64,000 nucleotides of DNA, from assembly GCA_963778675.1 (NCBI GenBank), contig CAVZVI010000011.1, forward strand, positions 186,001 to 250,000. The letters run 5' to 3'. How positions within the stretch are numbered: position 1 is the first letter of the stretch; the number at the start of each line of letters is the position of its first letter. Made by a program: the position numbers and the translations under genes. The notes beneath the pieces were generated by a model. It was not told the origin of the DNA. It was given only the letters and a program-made list of their open reading frames with translations, and ran no database searches. Below are positions 16,503-25,401 of the stretch, piece by piece. Origin of the DNA: CAWCDJ01 sp963778675 (lineage in GTDB: Bacteria; Acidobacteriota; Terriglobia; Bryobacterales; Bryobacteraceae).

Positions 16503-17594
16503 TTAGTTCACAAACCTTCTGAGGCGGACGTTATTCACCAGCCCCAATGCTAAAAAATTCGACCAGACACTGGATCCCCCGGCGCTCATGAAGGGAAGCG
16601 GAATACCGGTCACAGGCATCCGTCCCACCACCATACCCACATTCACCAGCATGTGAAACAGCAGCAGACCGGCTACACCCATACAGATATACATGCCGGC
16701 CCTATCTGGCGCCGCCTGCGCATTCTGGACAATACGCATGATCATTACGAAATACATTGACAATACTACAATCACGCCCACGAATCCATGTTCCTCGGCG
16801 AAGGCCGAGAAAATAAAATCCGTGTGCGGCACGGGCAAAAATCGAAGCTGCGTCTGCGTCCCCTTGGTAATGCCTTTCCCGAACATCCCGCCCGCTCCCA
16901 CGGCGATTTGGGACTGAATCAACTGGTATCCAGTGCCCTGCGGGTCCCGATCGGGGTCCATGAAACTGACCAGCCGCTGCTTCTGGTAATCTTTCAGGAA
17001 ATGCCAACCTACCGGAAGAACCAGCACCGCCACTACGGCTATGGCGGCCACATACTTCCATCGCAGCCCCGCGAGAAACGCTCCCGTGATCAGGATTGCG
17101 ATATACGTTAGTGACGTTCCCAGGTCTGGTTGTTTCAGAACCAGCGCCATGGGGATGGCCACTAAGCCCGCCAGCTTCAGCATCTCCCCTATTTCCAGAT
17201 CGTCCTTTTTTAAATCAGTAAGATAGCGGGCTACCAATAATATTATCACCAACTTGACGAATTCCGACACCTGGAAACGAAAGCCGCCGGGAAGCGGAAT
17301 CCAGCGCCTCGAACCGAACACCGTGTCGCCGACCACGTCGGTCGCGAGCAGCATCACAATGGACGAGATATACAAGAGCGGAACGTGCTGCATCAGGGAG
17401 TGGTAATCCACCCGAATGACCAATCTCATCAACAGGATCCCGCCGGCAACATAGAGGATCTGCTTCCACCAGGCGGAGTGGAAGCCGGTGTCGATGGTGG
17501 CACTGTAAATCTGCATCACGCCGACCGAGCAGATCAACAACACGATGATCAGCAGCGTCCAATCCATGTCGCGAATCGAAAGATAACCTGACAT
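16503..17594 (-). CDS. rodA: Rod-shape peptidoglycan glycosyltransferase RodA (SEDS family)
   Basis: A 363-residue membrane protein with about ten helices. It starts MSGYLSIRDMDWTLL and carries SEDS-family segments: FGSRRWIPLPGGFRFQVSEF (the conserved WI..G...Q.SE pattern), LKQPDLGTSL, and the C-terminal GIPLPFMSAGGSSVWSNF. RodA polymerises lipid II glycan strands in side-wall growth, in complex with PBP2. The start at 17594 lies 4 bases after the mrdA stop. An upstream in-frame extension overlapping mrdA looks non-coding. Its place after mrdA is the standard order. Confidence 0.95.
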   Translation of the reverse strand: MSGYLSIRDMDWTLLIIVLLICSVGVMQIYSATIDTGFHSAWWKQILYVAGGILLMRLVIRVDYHSLMQHVPLLYISSIVMLLATDVVGDTVFGSRRWIPLPGGFRFQVSEFVKLVIILLVARYLTDLKKDDLEIGEMLKLAGLVAIPMALVLKQPDLGTSLTYIAILITGAFLAGLRWKYVAAIAVVAVLVLPVGWHFLKDYQKQRLVSFMDPDRDPQGTGYQLIQSQIAVGAGGMFGKGITKGTQTQLRFLPVPHTDFIFSAFAEEHGFVGVIVVLSMYFVMIMRIVQNAQAAPDRAGMYICMGVAGLLLFHMLVNVGMVVGRMPVTGIPLPFMSAGGSSVWSNFLALGLVNNVRLRRFVN

Positions 17595-17598
17595 GTTG

Positions 17599-19653
17599 TT
17601 ATTGAGGGGGCCGCCGGGTGGTGGCCGCCGAGCGGGAACCAGATGCGGCCGGGGCATCCGCGGCGAAGTAGGCGACGTCGATCGGCTTATCGGGCTGGGG
17701 CGCCGCGGGCGGCGGAGCGGCGGCTGCGATGGTCAGGCCCAGGTTCTCCATAGACTGAATGCTGGCTTGCAGCGCCTGCTTCTGCTGCCGGAGGGCGGAA
17801 AGCCTCGCCTTCTTATCGAAGTAGGCCTTGATCACATCGCGCACCACCGGGGCGGCGTATTGCCCGTGCTCGCCATGTTCAAAGAGGCAAACCACCACGA
17901 TCTCGGGGTTCTCGCGCGGAGCGAAGCCTTCAAACCAGGCGTTGTCCTTCATCAGATGCGCCCGTGAGGCGCCCGCGCCTTTCAGGAATTCGTTGGACGC
18001 CAATTGGGCCGAGCCCGTCTTGCCGCATACCTCGATGTTGGGCAGGCGGGCGCGGCCGCCCGTGCCGCCACCCTCGTTCACCACGCCGTACATGCCGTCG
18101 ATCACGTCCTTCACGTTGGCGGGGTTGAGCGTCCAGCTCACGGCCTGTTCGGGCTTCCGCATATTCATCGAGAGGTGGGGCTGGTGCCAGGTACCGCCGA
18201 CCGCAAGACCGCCGACGGCCCTCGCCAGCTCGAGCGGCGTGACCGTCAGAGCACCTTGCCCGATAGCGACGGAGGGCGTCTCACCGGCGTACCACTTCTG
18301 CCGCTGGGTGCGCAGCTTCCACTTCTCGGAAGGCATGAGCCCTTCCTTCTCGTGCGGCAGGTCGATTCCGGTGAGATGCCCGAAGCCGGCGATGTCGCCG
18401 TAGAACGAGATGTTGTCGATGCCCATCTTGCTGCCGATGGTGTAAAAGTAGACGTCGCAGGAGTGCACGATGCCGGCGTGTAGTGCCACCGTTCCATGGC
18501 CGGTCTTCACCCAGCAGTGGAAGTAGTGGCCGAACAGCGTGACGCCTCCCGAACAGTGCACCGTGAACTTGTCGTCAATCGTCCCCGACTCCAGTCCGGC
18601 AAGCGCGACAAACGGCTTGAAGGTCGAGCCCGGCGCCTGCACTGCCTGGATCGCCTTGTTCATCAGCGGGTGGTCCGGGTTATCGACGATCTCCTTCCAA
18701 TCCTTGGCTTGGATCCGCACGGCGAACTTGTTCGGGTCGAAAGTGGGCCGGCTAACCATGGCGAGCACCTGCCCGGTTCGCGGATCGAGCGCCACCACGG
18801 CGCCGTCCTTGTGGTCGACGCCGAGTTCCTTCACGCCGTTGTCCATCGCCAATTCCGCCACAGCCTGCAGGTCCAGATCGATGGTTAATTGGAGATCCTT
18901 GCCCGGCACAGCAGGCTTGGTTTTCAGGGTTTGGCGCACCTGCCCGCGATTGTCCACGACCACCTGGCGCTGCCCGTCGATGCCGGTCAGCCAGTCGTTG
19001 TATTCGCGCTCAATGCCGAATTTTCCGATGATGGCGCCGGGATCGTACTTGGCGAAATCCGGGGAGTCCAGTTCGTCCTCGCTGACCTCGCCCGTATAGC
19101 CGATCACGTGGGCCAGCATGCCATTCTGCGGATACAGCCGGCGCTGCGCCTGGATCAGCACGAGTTCCGGGAAGAAATCGTGGTGGGAATCGACAAATGC
19201 CAGGTCGGACGGCGTCAGCTCCGCTTTGATCACGATGGGCACGTATTTCGGCTGCGATTTGAAGCGCTTTACGCGCGCCACGAGATCGTCGTAATCGAGG
19301 TCGAGGCCCTGGGCGATGGGCCGGAGATGTTCCTCTTTGAGCGACTCGCGAGCTAGGATCAGGCTGAAAGAGGAGTAGTTATCGACGATCACGCGCCCGT
19401 CGCGATCGAGGATTCTTCCCCGGGGCGCCAGGATGGGCACCGATTTGATGCTGTTCTGCATCGCCCGCTGATCGTAAAATTGCGGGTTCTGTACCTGGAG
19501 CTTCCAGAACCCGGAGATGAGGAAGAGGAAGACGATGACCGCAGCGTATTGAAAAATCGCGATCTTATCCGCGGCGAAGTTGGTGTCGTCGCGGAGTGGT
19601 GGCTGGCTGGAACTCTGGTGTTCGAGATTTGGGTCGACCGGCGGAACAATCAC
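17599..19653 (-). CDS. mrdA: Penicillin-binding protein 2, elongasome transpeptidase
   Basis: A 684-residue class B PBP. One membrane anchor lies near residues 32-50, then a dimerisation domain starting at LAPRGRILDRDGRV. The transpeptidase domain has the acyl-serine motif S343-T-F-K346 in APGSTFKPF, the second motif S398-C-D and the third K545-T-G in CGKTGSAQ. It crosslinks peptidoglycan made by RodA. The start codon is GTG at 19653, 28 bases after the upstream glycosyltransferase gene. A moderately extended C-terminus (about 640-684) is Ala/Pro-rich and probably disordered. Confidence 0.95.
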   Translation of the reverse strand: MIVPPVDPNLEHQSSSQPPLRDDTNFAADKIAIFQYAAVIVFLFLISGFWKLQVQNPQFYDQRAMQNSIKSVPILAPRGRILDRDGRVIVDNYSSFSLILARESLKEEHLRPIAQGLDLDYDDLVARVKRFKSQPKYVPIVIKAELTPSDLAFVDSHHDFFPELVLIQAQRRLYPQNGMLAHVIGYTGEVSEDELDSPDFAKYDPGAIIGKFGIEREYNDWLTGIDGQRQVVVDNRGQVRQTLKTKPAVPGKDLQLTIDLDLQAVAELAMDNGVKELGVDHKDGAVVALDPRTGQVLAMVSRPTFDPNKFAVRIQAKDWKEIVDNPDHPLMNKAIQAVQAPGSTFKPFVALAGLESGTIDDKFTVHCSGGVTLFGHYFHCWVKTGHGTVALHAGIVHSCDVYFYTIGSKMGIDNISFYGDIAGFGHLTGIDLPHEKEGLMPSEKWKLRTQRQKWYAGETPSVAIGQGALTVTPLELARAVGGLAVGGTWHQPHLSMNMRKPEQAVSWTLNPANVKDVIDGMYGVVNEGGGTGGRARLPNIEVCGKTGSAQLASNEFLKGAGASRAHLMKDNAWFEGFAPRENPEIVVVCLFEHGEHGQYAAPVVRDVIKAYFDKKARLSALRQQKQALQASIQSMENLGLTIAAAAPPPAAPQPDKPIDVAYFAADAPAASGSRSAATTRRPPQ

Positions 19654-19681
19654 AACAGAGTGCGGGGCGTGCGCTCGCCTC

Positions 19682-21550
19682 CTATTTTAGCGCAAACAAA
19701 GCACCAAAGCGGGTTTCTACGGCGATTCGGTATCCAAAAGCAGCCAGTTTGTCGCCGTAGCGCGCCTTCCAGGAAGATGCGGCCTCCGATCCGGGAGTGA
19801 CCATCACGGCCAGGAATCGCGGCCGGGCGCCCGCATCCAGATCGGAAGGCAGTACGGACTTGACCTCGGGACGCACCGGGTTGCCTGCCGCAACGACGTG
19901 CCCCGCGTAGTAGCCTCCATCTGTTAAACACAGTTCCGCCAGTTGGTTACCTGGTGTAGCCTGAAGCGATGGTTTGAGATCGTTCCAATATGTGGTCCAA
20001 AGGACGCGGTTTCGTTGTACGAGCAACGGGCAGGCGACGACCAATAGAACCAGAATCGCGGCGACCCGGTGACGCGGCAGCAGGCGGACAAGCAGGAACA
20101 AAGCCAATCCGGCGCCCACCACGAGGATCACGGGGAACACCTGTAACGGCAGCCGGTCATACAGAAGCAGCAGACGGCTGGCCGCCTGAATGGCGACCAG
20201 AGGGAGCGCGAACCTCCCGAGCAGCGCCACGAGCAGCAACTCGCTCACCAGCAGAATGCCGTCGACGTAGCGCAGGGAGTTCAGGCCATTGATCAGAAAG
20301 CTGAGATCGCCAGGACCGGAACACGCGCTGTAGACCGAGCGGAAGTACAACAGCCAGCCGCAAAGAAGCAGAAACGAAGCCAATTCCAACGGCTTCGGCC
20401 GGGTGCGGCGGAGGATCCACCGGACCGAGAGCCAGACCGACACGATCAGGATACCCGCCAGAGTCTCGGGAAAAAGGATGCCTGCCGGGGACACCCAGTC
20501 CTGCGGCCAAAACAATGCCCGCCAGAGCCGCGGGTCGTGGAGGTTGTAGAGGATCGAGGAATAGGAGAGATCGGCGGTTCCCGGGAGGTGAATGAACGCG
20601 AAATTGATCTGGAACGGGTAGAACGGGCTGCCATGTTCGATGAGCGACCGCAGATAGTAGTGGCCGCTGGTCACCAGCCAGAACCCGGCGACCGCCGCGA
20701 GAGGTTTCCACCCCATGCCACGGAGCCACAAGATCGCCGCCACCGCCACCACCGCGAAGAAGATGCCCGTATACTTGGTAGACCCGAACGCCATCCCGAA
20801 CGCGAGCAGCGCCAGGTCGGTGCGGCCCAGCCGCCCTCGGGCAGCGCGCAGGACGGCAAGGATCATCAGCACGAAGCCCACTCCGCACAAGGCGTCATTC
20901 TTCAGGGTTGGGACACCCGAGTATTCGACCCAGTAGTGGCGCATGGCGAGAGCGGCGAAGAGAGTCCACCCGAGGATCGGGTTGCGCAGGCCGAACTCGC
21001 GGCCGACCAGCCAGCCGGAAAGGGCCATCAGAATCACGGCCTTCAGGGCCAGCAGCGGGAAGAAGAGGTCCACGTGGGTCACCATCCACGCCGGTACGAA
21101 AGACAGTTCCCAGAAGGCCACGTAGGCGGTGGAGAAAGTGTAGGGCGTGGCGCGGTTGCCCATCCAGTCGATCAGGAAGTGCAGGTAGTTGATGGAGTCG
21201 ATCTCTTCCACCGGGCGGAAAGCCAGCAGGATGAGCGGGAGCGCCAGCGCCGCGATGGCGGCAGGCATCCACCTGCCTGCGGGAGGGCACTTAGGCAGTC
21301 TGGCCCAGCGGACCGCCGCGGCGGCACACACGGCTGCGGCAATCCAATAGAGCGGCACGGAATTCACGCGGGCGAACGAAAACGCTGCGGCGACCGACGA
21401 TTCGAGAGTAATTTCGATGGCCAGGGCGCCGAGCCACTGCTCTATGCCGCGAAACCCGATGGCGCGCGCGATGGCGAATGCCGCGGCGAAGAGGGCGGCT
21501 TCCCAGCAGATGAATTGCAGGGTCGCGATCAGGATGGCGGATGCGTCCAT
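19682..21550 (-). CDS. Polytopic membrane glycosyltransferase, GT-C fold (ArnT/PMT-like)
   Basis: A 622-residue protein with about a dozen predicted helices. The first long external loop, FRPVEEIDSINYLHFLIDWM, has the acidic residues placed as in GT-C enzymes. TLKNDALCGVGFVLMIL and the SGHYYLRSLIEHGSPFYPFQ segment resemble the family-39 glycosyltransferase/ArnT region. GT-C enzymes take sugars from polyprenyl-phosphate donors on the outer side of the membrane. It starts 3 bases after the stop of the UbiA-like gene, so the pair is probably cotranslated. The acceptor is unknown, and cell-wall glycan or lipid is plausible given the operon. The exact family cannot be fixed by eye. Confidence 0.75.
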   Translation of the reverse strand: MDASAILIATLQFICWEAALFAAAFAIARAIGFRGIEQWLGALAIEITLESSVAAAFSFARVNSVPLYWIAAAVCAAAAVRWARLPKCPPAGRWMPAAIAALALPLILLAFRPVEEIDSINYLHFLIDWMGNRATPYTFSTAYVAFWELSFVPAWMVTHVDLFFPLLALKAVILMALSGWLVGREFGLRNPILGWTLFAALAMRHYWVEYSGVPTLKNDALCGVGFVLMILAVLRAARGRLGRTDLALLAFGMAFGSTKYTGIFFAVVAVAAILWLRGMGWKPLAAVAGFWLVTSGHYYLRSLIEHGSPFYPFQINFAFIHLPGTADLSYSSILYNLHDPRLWRALFWPQDWVSPAGILFPETLAGILIVSVWLSVRWILRRTRPKPLELASFLLLCGWLLYFRSVYSACSGPGDLSFLINGLNSLRYVDGILLVSELLLVALLGRFALPLVAIQAASRLLLLYDRLPLQVFPVILVVGAGLALFLLVRLLPRHRVAAILVLLVVACPLLVQRNRVLWTTYWNDLKPSLQATPGNQLAELCLTDGGYYAGHVVAAGNPVRPEVKSVLPSDLDAGARPRFLAVMVTPGSEAASSWKARYGDKLAAFGYRIAVETRFGALFALK

Positions 21551-21553
21551 GGC

Positions 21554-22423
21554 TTAGTACTTCGCGGTCAGGATGGCAACGGCCGCGGCCAGGTACAGGA
21601 CTGCGTCGATCTGCAGGGGCCGGTCGTGCAGGAAGATCTCCTCGGGGCTCGCGCCGGCGCCGCGCTCATACACCAGATAAAGGTAGCGGAAAACTCCGTA
21701 CAGGAACAGGGGCAGGGTGATCACCAGCTCCTGGCTGTGCTCGGACTGAAACGTGTAGAGCGCGTAGCTCATGATGCCGGCGCCGGTGACGATGGAGATC
21801 AACTGGTCCAGAAACCGCACGCTATATCCGCTGAGCGCGGGCCGGTGATCGAGGGCGCCGCTTTCGAGGCCGGTCAGCTCGCTTCGGCGCTTGAGAAGCA
21901 CGAGGGAGAGCGAGAGCAGCAGGGACACCACGAAAAGCCAGGCCGAGACCCGCACCGGGATGGCGTACGCTCCGGCGACCGGGCGCAGCACGAAGCCCCA
22001 GGAAACCAGCAGGACATCGATCACCGGCTGCTTGCGCAATCCCGCGGAGTAGGCGATGTTGCATATCGCGTAGAACGCGAGGACCGCCCAGACCTTGCCG
22101 CCCAGGGACCCTGACAAGGCAAACGCAGCGCAGGCGAGCAGCACGCCGGCAAGGGCCGCGGTTCGGACACCGAGCGCGCCGCTGGCGACCGGCCGGAGCT
22201 TTTTCAGCGGGTGGGCGCGGTCGTAATCGCGATCGGCCACGTCGTTCCAGAGGTAGACGGCGCTGGCCATCAGGCAGAAGGCGGCGGCGGCGATAGTGGT
22301 GCGGCGGACCGCCTCACCCGAACTGAAGCTGGCGGAAGAGATCAGGGGGACGAAGACCAGGCCGTTCTTGATCCACTGCCGCGGACGGCAGGCCGCCGCG
22401 AGCGCACCCGCGGCGCCTTTCAC
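21554..22423 (-). CDS. UbiA-family prenyltransferase, decaprenyl-phosphate phosphoribosyltransferase-like
   Basis: A 289-residue membrane enzyme. It starts at a GTG that overlaps the mreD stop (GTGA). The opening CRPRQWIKNGLVFVPL and the first Asp-rich motif LWNDVADRDYDRAHPLKKLR (N60-D61-x-x-D64) match the subfamily that attaches phosphoribose to polyprenyl phosphate, such as mycobacterial DPPR synthase. A second motif region is KQPVIDVLLVSWGFVLRPVA. Quinone-type UbiA enzymes are less likely because of the RPRQW...KN opening. The product would be a polyprenyl-phosphate pentose donor, which the adjacent GT-C protein could use. That pairing is inferred from gene order. Confidence 0.8.
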   Translation of the reverse strand: MKGAAGALAAACRPRQWIKNGLVFVPLISSASFSSGEAVRRTTIAAAAFCLMASAVYLWNDVADRDYDRAHPLKKLRPVASGALGVRTAALAGVLLACAAFALSGSLGGKVWAVLAFYAICNIAYSAGLRKQPVIDVLLVSWGFVLRPVAGAYAIPVRVSAWLFVVSLLLSLSLVLLKRRSELTGLESGALDHRPALSGYSVRFLDQLISIVTGAGIMSYALYTFQSEHSQELVITLPLFLYGVFRYLYLVYERGAGASPEEIFLHDRPLQIDAVLYLAAAVAILTAKY

Positions 22424-22953
22424 GCGGTCTCCCGCAGCCGGTCGAGGAAGTGAAACAGCGCCACGCCGACCACGGCATTGAGCAGTCCGAGCAGCAGGGT
22501 CCGCTGCCACTCGAAGGCCAACTGCTGGCCGAGGAGCGCGCGCGCCAGCACCCAGTAGAAGAACTGGTGGAAGAGATAGAAGAAGAACGCCAGCATGAGG
22601 CGGATGACGCCATGGTCGACGTCGATGCGCATCCCCACGGAGGCCGCGAAATATCCGACCAGGGTGTTGACGATGCCGTACATCCCCAGTGGGTTCTTGG
22701 AGAGCGAATCCTGAGCCAGCCCGACCGCCGCGCCCACCAGCAGTCCGTGAATCTGGCTGCGGCGCATCAAGGCGAAATAGACCACCACCAGCAGGGGCAT
22801 TTCCAGGAATCCCAGGAACTGGAAAAAGAGCGGGACATAGACCTGGAACAGGATGGCGGCCAAGGGGACGGCGAAAAGGACCCACGCCCGGAAGCGGGAG
22901 ACCTGACCTTCGCGCTGGCTGTTGAGCAGAATCCGCTCGCTCGAATAGCTCAT
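22420..22953 (-). CDS. mreD: Rod-shape determining membrane protein MreD
   Basis: A 177-residue hydrophobic protein with about five helices, the usual MreD size and profile. LVVVYFALMRRSQIHGLLVG and GLAQDSLSKNPLGMYGI are recognisable: the G-x-x-x-D...L..G..G pattern is the best conserved stretch of the family. MreD works with MreC to connect MreB filaments to the wall synthases. Its ATG overlaps the mreC stop, and its own stop overlaps the GTG of the next gene, so the three are translationally linked. Confidence 0.88.
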   Translation of the reverse strand: MSYSSERILLNSQREGQVSRFRAWVLFAVPLAAILFQVYVPLFFQFLGFLEMPLLVVVYFALMRRSQIHGLLVGAAVGLAQDSLSKNPLGMYGIVNTLVGYFAASVGMRIDVDHGVIRLMLAFFFYLFHQFFYWVLARALLGQQLAFEWQRTLLLGLLNAVVGVALFHFLDRLRETA

Positions 22954-24173
22954 CAGCGGGGCGGGCCTCCGGGGGCGCCCGCGGCCGGGTTACCTGGCCG
23001 CGCCGCGGCGGGGGGCTTGACGGCCGGAGGTGTCGTCTTCGGAGTGGCGCCCGGGGAGGTCCCGGCCGGTGCGGGCGGGCGCGCGGTGCCGGGGGTGGTC
23101 CCGTTCGGCTGGGTTGCCGGGGCTGCGCCTCGGCCGTTGAGCGGCGGCAGCTTGGTAAAGTCCGGAGGCCGGGCGCCGACGCCGCTGTCGCCGAACGTGT
23201 AATTCTCGGATTCACCCACCGCTTTATAGAGATTCCGCAGCTTATCGGCTTCCGTGCCGGCCGGCGCTGCCTGGGTAGTCGTGGGTTGCTCGCCTGGGTT
23301 CGGCGGCGGTGTCCCGATATAGACCGGCTGGTTGGCGGGCGGAACTTCGGGGATGTCCTGGTGCACGCCGTTGACGATGATCAGCACGTCTTCCAGACCA
23401 TGCTGCAAACCGGCGGGATCGACCAGAACCTCCTTGAACGGGGTGGCCTGCTTCACGGACTTCACTACCCCCACCGGGAAGCCACGGGGGAAGACCCGGT
23501 CGTCGCCGGAGGTATAGAACGTCTCGCCGATTTCGAGCTTGTCTTCGTACGGGATGTAGTCAACTTTGCACAGGGGAGTGCCCTGCCCTTTGAGAGTGCC
23601 GCGCACCTGGGTCTTCTGCGAAATCACGCCGGCCGCGAAATCGGCATCCGTAACGAGTTGCACTTCGGAGGCGGTGGGATAGGCGGCGATGACCTTGCCG
23701 ACGATCCCGTCGGGCGTGACGACCGCCATGCCGCGCATCACGCCCTCGGCCGAACCGCGGTTGACGAAGACCACCTTGGAATTCGACCCGGCTCCGATGC
23801 CGATGACATTGGCGGCGAGCGTACGAGACTGGATCTGTGATTGGAAGACCTGCAAGGCCCTGGCGCGGTCGGCCGTCGCCAGTTCGTTCCGCAGGAAGAT
23901 GTTATCCATCTTCAGGCGTCCGACCTCCTTTTCGAGGCGGCGGTTATCCGCGTCGGCATTATGGAGGGTGATGTAATTGCGAACGAACCCGATACTGCCG
24001 CCGCGCAACCACTCCGCCACGCGGGCCACCGGGGTTACGGCGGACACGGTCCAGACGCGGATGATGCGCACGTCCTGGTCGTTTTTGACCTGCACCGCCA
24101 ACAGCACGAGCTGGGCGAAGATCACCAGCAGGAGAACCGTGATGTTGCGGTACCGGTTGAGCAGCGACTCCAT
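22953..24173 (-). CDS. mreC: Rod-shape determining protein MreC, with a long Pro/Ala-rich tail
   Basis: About 406 residues. A single membrane anchor near residues 9-28 (ITVLLLVIFAQLVLLAV) is followed by a coiled coil (LHNADADNRRLEKEVGRLK) and the two beta barrels. GSAEGVMRGMAVVTPDGIVG and FPRGFPVGVVKSV are typical MreC stretches. After about residue 285 the tail is low-complexity Pro/Ala/Thr sequence that most MreC proteins lack. MreC scaffolds PBP2/RodA outside the cytoplasmic membrane. I prefer the ATG at 24173, which has GGGG 8 bases upstream, over an in-frame GTG at 24215. Confidence 0.93.
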   Translation of the reverse strand: MESLLNRYRNITVLLLVIFAQLVLLAVQVKNDQDVRIIRVWTVSAVTPVARVAEWLRGGSIGFVRNYITLHNADADNRRLEKEVGRLKMDNIFLRNELATADRARALQVFQSQIQSRTLAANVIGIGAGSNSKVVFVNRGSAEGVMRGMAVVTPDGIVGKVIAAYPTASEVQLVTDADFAAGVISQKTQVRGTLKGQGTPLCKVDYIPYEDKLEIGETFYTSGDDRVFPRGFPVGVVKSVKQATPFKEVLVDPAGLQHGLEDVLIIVNGVHQDIPEVPPANQPVYIGTPPPNPGEQPTTTQAAPAGTEADKLRNLYKAVGESENYTFGDSGVGARPPDFTKLPPLNGRGAAPATQPNGTTPGTARPPAPAGTSPGATPKTTPPAVKPPAAARPGNPAAGAPGGPPR

Positions 24174-24220
24174 GGCATGCCCCGTTACAGGGAGGTTGGG
24201 GACACCAGCCTCCACTGTAC

Positions 24221-25246
24221 CTAGTCTATCGAAATCTTGCGCAGCAGCCGGAAATCGCTCAACATTCTTCCGGTCCCGAGGACGACGGAGGCCAGGGGGT
24301 CGTCGGCGATCGAGACGGGCAGGCCGGTCTCTTCGCGGATCCGCTTGTCGAGGTTCTTGAGCAGCGCCCCGCCGCCGGTGAGGACGATGCCGCGGTCGCT
24401 GATATCGGCGCTCAATTCAGGAGGCGTGCGCTCGAGCGCCACGCGGATGGCGTTGACGATGGTGGCCACGCATTCGCCCAGCGCCTCGCGGATTTCCGAA
24501 TCGTCGATCGAGATCGTGCGGGGCACGCCTTCAATAAGGTTGCGGCCCTTGATCTCCATGGTGAGGGGCTTGTCGAGGGGATAGGCCGACCCGACTTCGA
24601 TCTTGATGGCCTCGGCCGTGCGCTCGCCGATCAGGAGGTTGTACTTGCGCTTGAGGAACTGCATGACGGCGTCATCCATCTCGTTGCCGGCGACGCGGAC
24701 GGAGCGCGAATAGACGATGCCGGAGAGCGAGATGACCGCGACGTCGGTGGTGCCGCCGCCGATATCGACCACCATGTTGCCGCTGGGTTCGGTGATGGGC
24801 AGGCCGGCGCCGATGGCCGCCACCATGGCCTGTTCCACCAGGTGGACCTCGCTGGCCTTGGCGCGGTAGGCCGAATCCATAACCGCCCGCTTTTCGACCT
24901 GGGTGATTTCGCTGGGGACGCCGATCACGATGCGGGGGTGGACCAGCATCTTCCTCCCGTGCGCCTTCTGAATAAAGTAATTCAGCATGCGCTCGGTAAC
25001 CTTGAAATCGGCGATGACCCCGTCTTTCATCGGCTTGATGGCCACGATATTGCCGGGCGTCCGGCCCAGCATTTCCTTGGCTTCCTTGCCGACCGCTTCG
25101 ACCTCTCCGGTGTTCTTGTTGATGGCGACGATGGAGGGCTCGTTCACGACGATACCCTTGCCCTTGGCGTAGACGAGCGTGTTCGCCGTCCCCAGGTCAA
25201 TGGCGAGATCCGAGGAGAAGAGACTGAAAAGAGAGCGTAGATTCAT
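24221..25246 (-). CDS. mreB: Actin-like cell-shape protein MreB
   Basis: A 341-residue protein beginning MNLRSLFSLFSSDLAIDLGT, with an amphipathic N-terminus and the actin phosphate-1 motif LAIDLGTANTLVY. NMVVDIGGGTTDVAVISL is the phosphate-2 motif and IVLTGGGALLKNLD the adenosine motif. MreB forms membrane-bound filaments that orient side-wall synthesis. It is the first gene of the minus-strand cell-shape cluster. No clear -10/-35 promoter could be placed in the 155 bases upstream, but an imperfect hairpin lies there. Confidence 0.97.
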   Translation of the reverse strand: MNLRSLFSLFSSDLAIDLGTANTLVYAKGKGIVVNEPSIVAINKNTGEVEAVGKEAKEMLGRTPGNIVAIKPMKDGVIADFKVTERMLNYFIQKAHGRKMLVHPRIVIGVPSEITQVEKRAVMDSAYRAKASEVHLVEQAMVAAIGAGLPITEPSGNMVVDIGGGTTDVAVISLSGIVYSRSVRVAGNEMDDAVMQFLKRKYNLLIGERTAEAIKIEVGSAYPLDKPLTMEIKGRNLIEGVPRTISIDDSEIREALGECVATIVNAIRVALERTPPELSADISDRGIVLTGGGALLKNLDKRIREETGLPVSIADDPLASVVLGTGRMLSDFRLLRKISID

Positions 25247-25267
25247 CGATTAAAGGTAGTTCACTTC

Positions 25268-25390
25268 GGGAAGGGACAAGCTTCGGAGCCGGAGCGAAGT
25301 CCTTCTGAATGGTAACACAACGACTTTCCCGGCAAATGCCCGGTCATTACGGCCGCGGCTCTGTTTTGCGATGACGCGCACAGAGCCGCG
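25268..25390. other. Intergenic hairpins between mreB and the TIGR03437 gene
   Basis: Two inverted repeats occupy the 155-base gap. Bases 25354-25364 and 25380-25390 form a perfect 11-bp stem (CGCGGCTCTGT / ACAGAGCCGCG) with a 15-base loop, 12 bases after the stop of the 25402-27258 gene. It has no T-run on either strand, so it is at best a weak or Rho-assisted terminator. Near 25268-25305 an imperfect stem pairs GAAGGGAC and CTTCG with CGAAGTCCTTC. It would lie in the mreB leader. Confidence 0.5.
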
Positions 25391-25401
25391 AGCCGGGCCA
25401 C

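Noticed and set aside
20537..22114. A long plus-strand frame opposite the GT-C and UbiA genes
   Set aside because: It spans two real genes on the other strand and is hydrophilic with biased Gly/Gln/Asp composition, as expected of a shadow.
25354..25390. Perfect 11-bp stem as an intrinsic terminator
   Set aside because: No T-run on either strand, so I list it only as a hairpin.
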